Of a stretch of 64,000 nucleotides of DNA, positions 36,095-47,145 are shown in pieces (the first letter of the stretch is position 1; each line of letters begins with the position of its first letter). The notes under the pieces were generated by a model, which was not told where the DNA came from, ran no database searches, and saw only the letters and a program-made list of their open reading frames with translations. This stretch comes from Collybia mongolica (lineage: Eukaryota; Basidiomycota; Agaricomycetes; Agaricales; Clitocybaceae), in contig JAAXNY010000013.1 in the NCBI GenBank assembly GCA_013420905.1, positions 62,001 through 126,000 on the forward strand, read 5' to 3'. Both the position numbers and the translations under genes were made by a program.

Positions 36095-38718
36095 ATGGTG
36101 TCCGCTCTCCTCGTCTTCCTCGCAGGGCTCGCCACCTGCGCCTCTGCCTCCCCCTCCCTCCACAAACGCGCCTCGGGGGTGACCACCTCCGCCAGCGCCG
36201 CCAACGGCCAGACGTTCGACTACATCGTTATTGGCGGAGGACTCACCGGCACGACCGTCGCTGCGAGACTGGCCGAGAACCCTGGCATCACTGTGCTCTT
36301 GGTTGAGGCTGGCGCGGACAACAGGAAAGACCCCCGCGTTTACGACATTTTCAGGTACTCCGAGTTTTTCGGTTCAGAGATGAATTGGGCGTGGCCCGCT
36401 GATCAAGGGAAAAACATCCCTGGGTGAGTGGAGATTACTATCTCTATCTACGCATACCTGATGAGTCTATGATACGCAGAGGAAAGACCTTTGGGGGAGG
36501 GTGTAAGTCCACCCCGACACTCCACTAACGTCTCCTTCCTAAACATAGTTTATCAGCTTCTATCAATGGCGGTGCTTACACGCGTGGACTAAAAGAGCAA
36601 TACGATTCATGGTCTACCCTGCTGGAGCCTTCAGAGGCGAGCGTTGGATGGAATTGGGCAGGCGTTTTCAACTACATGAAAAAGGTGCGTCGCAATTACT
36701 CTCATATGCAACCCCCCCCCCAAATTCTTATCTATCCCCAGTCGGAAGCATTCTCGCCCCCAAATCCGACCCAAGCTTCTCGAGGCGCCCAGTGGATCGA
36801 CACCTACCACGGCTACGCCGGCCCCGTGCAAGTCACCTTCCCGGACGACATGTATGGCGGGCCGCAGCAGCAAAGTTTCATCGACACCATCGTCAGTCTC
36901 ACCGGGATCAAGCGATACAAGGACCTGAACGGGGGCACGCCCAATTGCGTGTCGATGACGCCCTTGGTACGTAACGCGTTATCTCCATATCCCATCTTTT
37001 TGACGTCCTGACGCCGTGAGGCTTGGTTTGGTCATAGACTATCAACTGGCGTGATGCGGGCCACCGGTCGTCGGCGCCTCAGGCCTACCTGACCCCTGTG
37101 GAGAGCGTCAGGACGAATTGGCTGACGCTCACGAAACACCTGGTGGGTCTGTACGTCCGAAAGGAAAACCTTGGTTTTAATCGGGTGGTGTCCTATTAGG
37201 TCACGAAGATTACTTGGACCGGCTCTGGAATCCCGCTTACCGCCTCTGGCGTCGAGTTTGCCCCTGCTAGCGGCGGAGCTACGCGATATACCGCTAAAGC
37301 TCGCAGGGAGGTTATCGTAGCTGCTGGTGCGATACAGGTCAGCGCCCCGTATCATCGTGACGTTACCTTCGCTGATCTTTGCGTCCTAGACGCCCGCTCT
37401 CCTCCAACTATCCGGTATTGGAGACTCCGCCCTTCTTGGGCCGCTCGGTATCTCGACCCGCATCGATCTCAAGACCGTTGGCAGGAACCTCCAGGAGCAG
37501 GTACGCACACCCCGCTGAAACTATTGCTCCGGCAACGGAAATGGGTATTAACATCCCAACAACAGACCATGAACATCTTCGGCGCAAGCAGCAACGGGTT
37601 CGAATGGGGAGGCAGCGGGCCCTCCAACGCCATCGCGTTCCCGAACCTGTACCAGGTGTTCGGCAGCAAAGCCAACGCCACGGTCACCAAGATCAGGTCG
37701 TCCATCCCTGCGTGGGCGGCGTCGCAAGCGGGCTCTGGGTTGAGCGCGGCGGCGCTGGAGCAGATCTATAACGTGCAGGCGAATCTGATTATTAATAATA
37801 ATGGTGGGTCATTCTGCGATGATCATCGGTTTGGAATGGTTGGTTGGGGCCTGGCTAACGCCGTTTCGGGGTTTTCCCCCTTTTTTTTCGTTTAGCGCCT
37901 GTGGCGGAGCTGTTTTACAATACGGGGTATCCGGAGTGCGTCGCATGCCGTTCTTTCTTTTTTTGCGTGGGGGTTTACGTTGATGGATCGTTTTTTTTTA
38001 GTGCGCTGGGGATCAACATGTGGAACCTCCTTCCGTTCAGCAGAGGGACCGTGAAGATCAAGGTAGGCCTGTTCTGCACCTTCATGTCACCCACGTACCC
38101 CTCTCATGTACGCACCCGCGATAGAACATCGATCCATTCACATACCCCACGATCAAAGTCAACTACTTCGCCACCGACATCGACCTCGACATCCAAGCCG
38201 CCGCATCACGCCTATCCAGGCGGATCCTCACATCGCCACCGCTAAGGTAAAAAAAAAACCTCCCTTTTGTTCCGGCGTTCCGGAGATTGTAGGCTTACTG
38301 ATGATACAGTTCGCTCTCTCATGGCGAGACGACCCCTGGGGGAAGGGTCCCAGATAATGCGGAGCGCGGGACGGACGCGGCGTGGAAGGCGTGGGTGAAG
38401 GATACTTTTGTCTCGGTCGCCCATCCTGTCGGCACGGCTGCGATGATGAAGCGGAGCCTTGGGGGTGAGTCGTTTCGTTCGCCCCTTGCCGGTTTGGTCA
38501 GCGCTCTGACAGTATTTTCCTTTCTTTCTTTCTTTCTGCCTTTCTTTTTTTCTGTGGTATGTATAGGTGTGGTCAACGCGCAGCTCAGGATATACGACAC
38601 GACGAACGTGCGCGTTGTGGATGCGTCGATGCTCCCCATGCAGATCAGCGCGCATCTCCAGGCGACGATGTATGGTGTTGCGGAGAAGGCGGCGGATCTG
38701 ATCAAGGCTGCGCAGTGA
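36095..38718 (+). CDS. Secreted GMC oxidoreductase (AA3 family flavoprotein)
   Basis: FAD-dependent glucose-methanol-choline oxidoreductase, secreted. Such enzymes oxidise alcohols or sugars and supply H2O2 or reduce quinones in plant-polymer decay; the substrate cannot be fixed from sequence. Thirteen exons give an unbroken 607 residues: 36095-36423, 36480-36500, 36549-36684, 36742-36966, 37038-37142, 37200-37337, 37390-37500, 37566-37803, 37896-37926, 38002-38062, 38125-38246, 38310-38464, 38567-38718. A signal peptide (MVSALLVFLAGLATCASASP) precedes the FAD-binding fold FDYIVIGGGLTGTTVAARLA and LLVEAGADNR. GMC signature 1 is GGKTFGGGLSASINGGAYTR, and signature 2 lies around AAGAIQTPALLQLSGIG. 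The catalytic pair is His about 544 (VAHPVGTAAM) and His about 587 (QISAHLQATMYG). Exon 2 is a 21-bp microexon encoding part of signature 1. Confidence 0.92.
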
Positions 38719-39049
38719 GTGGCAATGGGCAGTTTCGCGCGGACTTTTTTGTTTGGACTTTTTGCTTTGTGTTCCGTTACTTTTTTGCACTTGAGATACT
38801 TATTTTTTGTTTATGTGTTTTGGTTTGCTACGGCCTGGAACCGACATTCGATATTCATTCGTTTTTGTACACACATTCTTTTGTAGTTAGGTTTGTTTTG
38901 TTGATATCACTTGATCTCATGATAATACTAATTGTTTCGGACGTGTAATCTCTCATTGCTCCCACCCGTTTCCCTCCACTTTTGTTGTCTGAAGGGGAGG
39001 TGTTAGGTATGATACAAGAACAACAATAACCACAAACCATGATGAAGCC
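38719..39049. other. Short intergenic gap between convergent genes
   Basis: About 330 bp between the stops of the GMC gene (+) and TPR-CHAT gene 2 (-). T-rich, with no gene. The composition changes here from CpG-containing to CpG-poor. Confidence 0.5.
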
Positions 39050-42000
39050 TTAAACCCCAATATGAACAAAGTTGATCCATCTATCCACAGGGACATTCTG
39101 CCTCCTTAATTCCTTGGTAGCCACATTCAGAGCCACAGCCACATCTCTCAAGTCCACATTGTCTGGATTGCGAAACATATACTTGTAGAAGGCATCTGCA
39201 ATGGGAGGCCCATCATCATCCACCATGGCCCACAGTGTCCCAATCACACTTCTGAACCCACTGGACTGCAGAGCCCCTGCAAGGTGGATAGACTCATCTG
39301 GAGTACTATGAACACTACCTGCAGCACTGTGGCATGCAGACAGGAATGCAAACTCTGCATTTAGAAGCTGAGCCTTAGCCAGATCCAGAACAGTCAAGTG
39401 CTCTTGATTGTAGAGTTGAAACCAGGAATCAAAAGGTTGGTCCTCAAGATGTCCATGGCAGGCAAAGTGCACCCAAGAATGAGACTGTAAGGATGCCAAG
39501 ACACCTTGCTTGTCTGCCTTGTGTCCTGAGCAAGAATCAACCTGTACTTGAAAACTATTGACAACCTTGGACTCTTCAAATACATGAGGAAGTGTATCAT
39601 CTGGTTGGCTGACCAGGAGGAGGCTCAACAGGGATTGAGGCTTGGGCATGTTGGTTCTGGCTCTGACCAGTGATGCCAAGGTAGGTGTGTATGAGGAGAT
39701 ATACAAGTCAGGCAGATTCTTCATTCCCTTCCTATATGGGCCAGCAGCATGGAGAGGAAGAGCACATAGATAGGATGTGGGGCACCACCAGATGTGTGAT
39801 TTCTCTGGAACTCCCAACTGTGCAAGCTGCTCTACAACTGGATTGACAATGATATCCCATAACTCCTGCAACACCTTATGTGCAACTCTGGAAGGGGTAG
39901 AGCTTATTGTAGCATTCAACAGCTGATCCAGCAATTGTTGCAATATTATTGGTGAGGCATCAGGCAATGGAACAACTGCTGGAGGGCCATGGCTGACCAG
40001 TATGATAGCATCTGACCCACATTGGCTAATGTTTACCATGATTACAGGTCCTCCTGCAGCTGCATGTTTTAGTCTTTCAAAAGGGGTAGCTTGCAAGTAA
40101 TCTGAAAATCCATCAAGCTTCCTGATATTCTGAAGCAAAGCTGTCCACTTTTCAGAGAGGCCACGTTGAAGTGTTATGTCTACACCTTCTGAGATAGCAT
40201 TTTGTTCAAGCTGCTTGGAAACATCTTGGAATTCTCTAGCAAGATTTGGGGATTTTTCTGAAAGATTTCCAAGGGATTGTCTATATCCTTGGATTTTGGA
40301 CCACAATATAGATCTCCCTTGCTCCAAAAACTGAACACCCATCTCTGGTGAGCCAGTACCAATAGCAAAAGCAGCAGCATCCAAACTCAGGTAGGCTGAT
40401 TTCTCTACAAGCTTCTGCTGAGATGTGATAGAAGGTAAGAGGGCAAGGTGTTGCTGCAACAAATCCAAGGCAAGGGAATATGCAGACATGGCATCACCAA
40501 ATCCATAGATGTGTGCTTTAAAAGCCCATTGTTTGGCACCTATCAACCTTTGTGGTAAGTGGGAAGTTGCAAAAGCTGCTTGCTTATGGTATGTTATAGC
40601 TTTCTCCAGGTCTTCCTCATCTTCAAGTTTGTTGTACTTGCTATAAAATGAATTCCCAAGGTTGTTCAGAGTCATGGCCCTGTAAGGGTGGCCTTGTGGA
40701 TACAAATCTAGTGCCTGTCTGTGGCAGGCAATGGCACCCTCCAGATCCTGCATTTCTCCAAGCCACTCATATCTGCTATGTAATGCATTTGCAAGGTTGT
40801 TCAAACATACAGCCCTAAAAGGATGGCCAGGTGGGCACAAGTCCAAAGCCTCTTCATGACAGACAACAGTCTTCTCCAGATCATCTGTTTCTCTAAGGTG
40901 CCTATATCTGGTTTGCAAAGCATTTGCAAGGTTGTTCAGGGACATGGATCTGTCAGGGTGTCCCAGAGGGTGCAAACCCAATGTCTGTTCACGACATGTA
41001 ATAGCCCTTTCTAGATCCTTTATTTCTCCAAGCTGGTCATATCTGCTATGCAAAGCATTTGCAAGGTTAGTCAAGGGGCCTGATGTGAGAGCATGGCCAA
41101 CTGGATGCAAGTCCAATGCCTGTTCATTGCAGATAATGGCCTTCCCTAGATCCTTCATTTCTCCAAGCTGTTCATATCTGGCCTGCAAGGAGTTTGCCAG
41201 ATTGTTTAGACATATAGGCCTAATGGGATGACCAGGTGGACAAAGATCCAATGCCTGTTCACAGCAGGTAATAGCTTTTTCCAGATCCTCCATAACTCCA
41301 AGTTGCTCATATTTAGTTTGCAAAGCATTTGCAAGGTTAATCTGAGATGAAGGCCTGCTAGGATGGCCAAGTGGGCACAATTCCAATGCATGCTCATGGC
41401 AGTTAATAGCTTTCTCCAAGTTCTCTATATCCCCAAGCTCCTGAAATACACTCTGTAGAGCAGTTCCAAAGTTGTTCAAAGACCTATCCAGATCAGCAGC
41501 TGGAATTGAGTCAAATAATTCCAAAGATTGTTCATAGTAGGTGACAGCCTCCTCCAGGTCTTTTATTTCCCCAAGTTTCTCATATCTGCTCTGCAGAGCT
41601 AGTGCAAAATTGCCCAGAGACCTGTACCTTTCTGAATGGCCAGGTGGACACAACTCCTGTACCTGTTCATGATAGGACATAGCCTCCTCAAGATCCTCCA
41701 TGTTCTCAAGCTGTTCATATCTAGCCCACAAAGCATTTGCAAGATCATTCAGAGGCTTGAATCGGTTGCGGTGGCCCGGTGGACACAAACTTAATGATTG
41801 GCCATGACATACAATAGCCTCCTCCAGATACTCCAGATTTCCAAGCCGTTCAAACTGAGTCCTCAATGCACGCCCCAGATCACTCCACAGATAAAACTGG
41901 TAGTCCGGATCACCCGAAGAACTATCCAAGTCGCTTTTGTAGAATGCGATGGCTGTCTCCAGATCTTTCTGTTGGTGCGTGTCCTCGTACCTATCATAAT

Positions 42001-42179
42001 AGGCAGTCCCAAGGTCATGATAGAGTTCTGCGGTTTGGCTCCCCGTCGACAAGGCTTCGTTCAAGATCTTTTCCAGTTCTTCGATTTTACCAAGATGTTC
42101 CGCTCTGGTGTTTGAACTCTAACATGCACGGATTAGCCCAAGAGGGGTTTGCATTCATATGACTCACTTGTATGTCCAT
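39050..42179 (-). CDS. TPR-CHAT protein 2 (caspase-like peptidase with TPR array)
   Basis: A 1,026-residue paralogue of TPR-CHAT protein 1, in inverted orientation. Same gene structure: exon 1 MDIQ (42179-42168), a 49-bp intron, exon 2 from 42118. The CHAT domain is intact (VHFACHGH and FAFLSACHSAAG) and nearly identical to that of protein 1, including well over 100 consecutive identical residues in the linker before it. The TPR array also has about nine 45-residue units, but their sequences differ clearly from protein 1. One unit has lost the PPGHP signature (SIPAADLDRS instead), and several carry other substitutions at the variable positions. The first 300 bp of coding sequence is rich in CpG; the rest is CpG-poor. 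The promoter region is shared with gene 1 but lacks the MITE. Role inferred as a recognition/effector protease; no target known. Confidence 0.88.
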
Positions 42180-43851
42180 CGTGTGGCAGCTTTTATATTC
42201 GATCTGTGGTCAATCTGTGGTTCTAATGTTAAGATGTGGTCGTGATCACAGTGCAACGTCTGTTATCGATTGTCGAGTAACCCCCACGCGGCGCTCATGT
42301 GACCCTTCCAATCTGGTGAGTTCACTCCGATTCCAATAACTGGCGCACAAGTGCTTGTAGATAATCTATACGCAGTTCCGGGGTCTCCGAATTCTACCAC
42401 ATGCCAGTATCAATCCAATATGTACAGTACACTGGACTCGGGCACGCGTGAATACATACACACCGACAATATACGTCCCGCCCCGTCCCCCATGCGTTGC
42501 AGATCTCCTGTCGGTGTTTAGGCCGAACCAAGGATTATGGGTATGGGTGGAGAACGCCCATCCTTCATGACAGTTCACGGGGATGGGGTTTGCCAAAAAA
42601 AAAAGAGGTACATTCCGAACCATGCTCATGTCCCATCCAGCCTCGCCGTCCATCTAAGACCCCCTTCAAAGCTTCACCAGTGTACTCCACATCGGGAAAA
42701 ACACCCCCTCCGGACACAGACTGCCCCCCCCCCCTCTCCGAAGCCGCCGGCTGCGAACGTGATGGACCCATGAACCGTCATTCAAACCCACAGGGGGCAC
42801 CGAACCACGCCAGAGAACGCTCAATACGTATAATTTAGACTAAAACCACGCAAGCCTCAAAGAGACGACCCGAACTGGAAAAAAAAAGTATCCCAGTCCC
42901 ACGCTCCGAACCTCGCCCAAAGCGCAAAATCTCATTCCTCCAGAGGGGCCTGAACAAGTGTGCGAATTGACGTTGGATGCGTCCTACTAGGGGGAAAGGA
43001 CGAGAAGACTGACTTTGTGACAGAACGTCCTTATCCTTATGTCCGTCCTCTGAGACGATTTGCCTCGATCTCGATGGTCGATCGGGGATGTATGTCTGTG
43101 GTAAAGCGCTGGATCACCATGCGCCGGTGTGATGAAGATGGTGTGTAAAAGGTGCGATGTGTTGTTAGCGAAAAGATAGCCGCACAAAGGGCAGCGTTCG
43201 TGCTGCGATACGATGCGTTTGCGCCGTGAGGGATGAACGAAAAAAGTTGACTTAGGGGCGCGAAAGGAAAAGATCTTGTAGTGTGAGGGCATCAACGCTT
43301 CATCATTTTTACACTAGTGTGCCCTGAACGTAGTGCTTGGGTTTTCCGGCCAATACACTAAACGTAGCCAACTATTAGCAGGGTGATGCCATGTTTTAAA
43401 GTAGGAGTGCGTACCGGATATACCCGCCGCGTTCCCCTAGGAGCTACCGCTATTCCCTCGACAATACCCGTTGAAGATCCACTTCGATCTCTCGCAGACC
43501 ATATCATTGGACGGACAACACCCGACTTCGTCAAGTATATTGTGCCCGGCCTGGCAGAAGTGGGTGTCGTCCCCGAAGGAGATTGTAAGGACTGTTGATG
43601 ATGGGTACTTTGGGAAGTGACGGGGTCGATCTGGGGTGTGTGTAGTAAAGCAACGGGCCACCATGCCTTTGCGTGGTGAAGATGGTGTGTAAAGGCGTGC
43701 TGTGTCGCCAGCGAAGAGATAGCTGTATTGAGGGATGACCGAAGGAAGTTGGCAGGGGGACACGCAAAGGGAATGGATCCTATAAGGTGCAAGACCTTCA
43801 TCGTCTTTACACTTGTACGCCTATCAGGCAACTATGGCCTGGGATGGTGAA
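42180..43851 (-). repeat. Upstream region of TPR-CHAT gene 2: unit 1 of a tandem duplication
   Basis: Contains in order the promoter, a block related to 19108-19480 and 44160-44560 (about 42480-42660), and blocks near 42955-43080, 43080-43250, 43340-43470 and 43540-43830. The later blocks recur in the same order at 45136-46000. Shared pieces include GAAGACTGACTTTGTGACAG and GAAGATGGTGTGTAAA. No gene is supported within it. Confidence 0.6.
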
Positions 43852-43920
43852 CTTTGAGCTCTGCATGCACGGATTAGCACAAGAGGGGTTTACAATCATA
43901 TGACTCACTTGCATGTCCAT
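43852..43920 (-). pseudogene. Truncated third TPR-CHAT gene: 5' end only
   Basis: The minus strand repeats the start of the TPR-CHAT genes: ATGGACATGCAA (MDMQ), the donor GTGAGT, an intron ending GTGCATGCAG, and the first bases of exon 2 (AGCTCAAA). Homology then stops and unrelated sequence follows, with a stop after about 18 codons. No TPR or CHAT sequence is present. Its promoter block extends to about 44200. Confidence 0.75.
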
Positions 43921-46030
43921 CGTATGGTAGCTTTTAAACTTGATCTTCGGTCAAATGCAAAGATGAGGTAGTAATCAAGCTCACATGCACGTCGCGTTCA
44001 CGTGACCTTCCAATTTGCTCATTCCACTCGAATTTCCAGTTACTTACTCGCCCCTATACACAATTTCGGAACCTCAGAATTCAACTACATACCAGTGTTA
44101 AACCAATATATACAATACCCTGGACTCGGGTGCGTGTTGGTACACCAAACGACATTACATTAACGACATCGTGGCCGGAAAATTCTGGCTGGCCTCTACG
44201 TTCTGTTGATCAGGGACTGTAAAATGGGCATGGATTGTTGGTGGACATGAGGTCACGGACAAGAAGCAAGGACCTGCAATCCGACGAGGGGGATAGTGTA
44301 GGTGTGCTGTTGGCCTCAGCGGCGCGCATTGGTGGGAGGATAATTGATTTCGTGATGCACATCCGTTGTGCGTTACGGATCTCTCGTTAGTGTAGGGGTC
44401 GAATCAAGCACTATGGGTGGAGAACGTCCGTTCAACACTTCGGGTCTGAAGAAAGCGTATTCCGATCCACCCTCGTCTCCCATCCAGTTTCGCCCTCCAT
44501 CTTCGACCCCTTTCATCCTCGTTTACAGAGCGCTTTAACCTTGCAACTCCTCAGTCTCGTTCGAATGAGGGGCGGGATAATGTAACGCGCTGTTCTATGA
44601 ATGCTGCCTACGCCCACGAATCCCCCTGACGCTAACGACCACGAAGACGATGAACCCATGTCCGCGCCCAATCCATGAGACTGAATACCAGAGAACGTTC
44701 GGTACCGATTACTTGGATCAGAGTCGCCCAAGCACCGAAGAGACGGTCCGACGAGGAGGTATTTATAGTATTTTCTAGTTCCCGGCCCTCACGCGACCTC
44801 GTTCTCCAGGAGTCCAAGTGGATGCTGGTCCGATCTGCTCCAAGCCCGGGATCGCAGCGATTGGGGGTACGACTGCCCAATCCACGTGTTACGGTAGGCT
44901 ACAACGGACACCCGGCTTATCAAGGAAGAAACTCGACATCAGGGCATAGGGCAATGGAAGGGCGAATGGCGGCTGGGGCGAAGGGTGGGGGTGACATGGT
45001 GGGGAGAGTGTAGGTGTGGAGGTTCGTGGAGCAGGATTCGCGGTCGGCTGAGATGCGCGCCGAAAGTTGACCCCCGTGTGGGCAGATCGGGGGCGATGTT
45101 GATAGACAACGCCGGTTTGCATAGGAACCTAAATAAGTGAACAAATGACGTTGGATACGTACTAGGGAAACAAGGAGAGAAGACTGACCTTGTGACGGAA
45201 TGTCCTTGTTTCTGTTCCCTGAGACAGTTTGCTTCGATGACAATGTGCATGCCACCACTCCCGACTTTCACCCGCACTAGTCTGATATTCAAAACGAGTG
45301 GGTCAACTCTTGAATGCTCGCGAGGCCGACGTTTGCGGCGAAGCGGTGTTTTGCACGATTTGGGCTGGGCTGAAGAGGGAGAGGAGGTTAGGCGTTGATA
45401 TGGGGAGGACAGGAGGTGTGGCGAGGGTGAGGGTGAGGGTGATGGAAGGGAGATAGCTTACCGTATGCTCTGACTGAGCTCGCGATTGCATCAAACGTAA
45501 TACTCAGGTTTTCTGGCCACATAGTCGACAATTAGCAGGGCGTTGATGAACCTCGAAGCAGGAGTACGTTCCAGGTGTATTGGCGGCTGTGTGCGTCGTC
45601 TTCCCTTCAAGCCACCACCTTTTCTTCGACATCTCTCCGTTAAGCTTTTACCTCGATCTCCCCTAGGTCATAACACTGAACGGACGCCATCAATTTCGGG
45701 ATCGATTGGGGCCCGATACCTCAGTAACTACGACGCACCTGGCAGTCATGAGGGTCGTTCCCGAAGAAGATCGTAAGAACGTTTGATGATGGTACTTTGG
45801 GAGGTGATGGGTTTATCTGGGGTGTGCGGTAAAGTGCTGGAGCACCATGTCGGCGTGATGTATAAAGGTGCGCTGTGATGGTCGCATAAGAATGAGAAGC
45901 GGAGGGTTCGTGCTGCGGCTGCCCCATGAGGGGTGAACGAAGGAAGTTGGCATAGGCCGCGCGTAAAAGGAAGAGGTCCTGTGACGGACTCGTGAGCGAA
46001 AAGAGTGAGCGATAATGCTAAAGGGAGCAC
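43921..46030 (-). repeat. Unit 2 of the tandem duplication, upstream of the truncated copy
   Basis: Carries a second set of the blocks seen at 42180-43851: the promoter homologue (43921-44160), a strongly conserved block inverted relative to 19108-19480 (44160-44560), an unrelated insert (about 44570-45130), and copies of the distal blocks at 45136-45250, 45500-45640, 45735-45830 and 45830-46000. No gene supported. Confidence 0.6.
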
Positions 46031-46789
46031 GCACATGGCTCGAAGGGGTTCAGATAATTTGCGTCCGAGAAACCATTCTATGTATCTCTTCAAACAACTG
46101 GGCCAGTTGAGCCAACGAACCAATTGAACATGCTGGTGGACTATCGAATTGCCCAATGTCACAAATCAAGTATCCTGTGTAACCTATGTCAGATTGGGAG
46201 TCAGGAAAATAATTGAGTAGACCACCGAGTCGCGCGTTGGAGAGTCTGTCACCGTGGAGCATGATGACAAGGCTTAAAGATGTGGCAGTGCAGGCACTAG
46301 ATCCAGTTCGTCTTCGCACGAATCAACAACACACTCATATTAAGGGTTGGGCACGAACGACGTCTAACTTATCATATTCACCAAGTATATACCATCCCAA
46401 ACACCTCTTGACGAAACCTCTTTTCAGTAAGTATTGCAAGTCACATTCAATCTGCTAAAACCGCCAACCAGGTGTAAACTTGCAGCTATGTAACAACCAA
46501 GGCCTTGCTGCCAAACCACCCACCCATACCGCTCCGCACACAGCACAAATCCTTAAACAAAAACCTGTGGCGTATCATCTAACGTCGCCCCGTACATCCA
46601 ACCCTCGAAGAACCCCAAATAACGAATCTTAAAAGCCATCCATAGCTGTCTCCGCACGTGTCCAAGATGGATCTGCTCTCACACTTAAAACGCTGCACCA
46701 CCGCGCCTTCTTAGTTCTCCTCAACACCTTGTTGACTATGGCAAAACGTCGCGTAAATACATTGATCTTATCCACACAATTTCATACAG
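46031..46789. other. No supported gene
   Basis: Short frames only. An ATG near 46668 with a Leu-rich start may be the first exon of the small gene trace that follows. Confidence 0.3.
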
Positions 46790-46971
46790 GTGGGCGAATT
46801 GGGACCCTCCGACGGAAATCAAGGCGCGCTTTCCCCCATGCTGCCTTTAACGCCCGACTAATGTACAATTCACTCCAAGTTGGAGATTATGGTATAGTCA
46901 ACAAGGAGACTGGGCAATTCGAGCGGGAGGAAAACGTATACGACGACCCCCTGACGCATAGCCGATCGTAG
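46790..46971 (+). pseudogene. Fragment of an Agaricomycete hypothetical-protein family
   Basis: After an acceptor (CATACAG, 46784-46790) the sequence encodes WANWDPPTEIK. About 80 bp later, in another frame, it encodes VGDYGIVNKETGQFEREEN and then VYDDP, ending at a stop. In my recollection these two motifs are adjacent in an uncharacterised fungal family. The sequence between them has no GT donor in the right phase, so this is probably a broken copy or one with a non-canonical intron. Confidence 0.35.
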
Positions 46972-47145
46972 TCGCACAGTATTGACAATGGCGTATATTC
47001 CGTTACCTACACTAATTATTATTAGATCGTAAATTTCATGTCTATCTACTAAAACTACAGAAGAGTCAATTATCGTTACTAAATTCATACGGGGCGATTC
47101 GTGAATTATCAAACCCCAATTTCCATTCCAACACAAAATATCCGA

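Noticed and set aside
36609..36974. Alternative-frame open reading frame within the GMC gene
   Set aside because: It runs across a verified intron, and the GMC exon frame carries the conserved family sequence.
20356..42179. TPR-CHAT genes as part of a CRISPR (Craspase-like) system
   Set aside because: No CRISPR repeats or Cas7-11-like effector are present and the genome is eukaryotic. The resemblance is only at the domain level.
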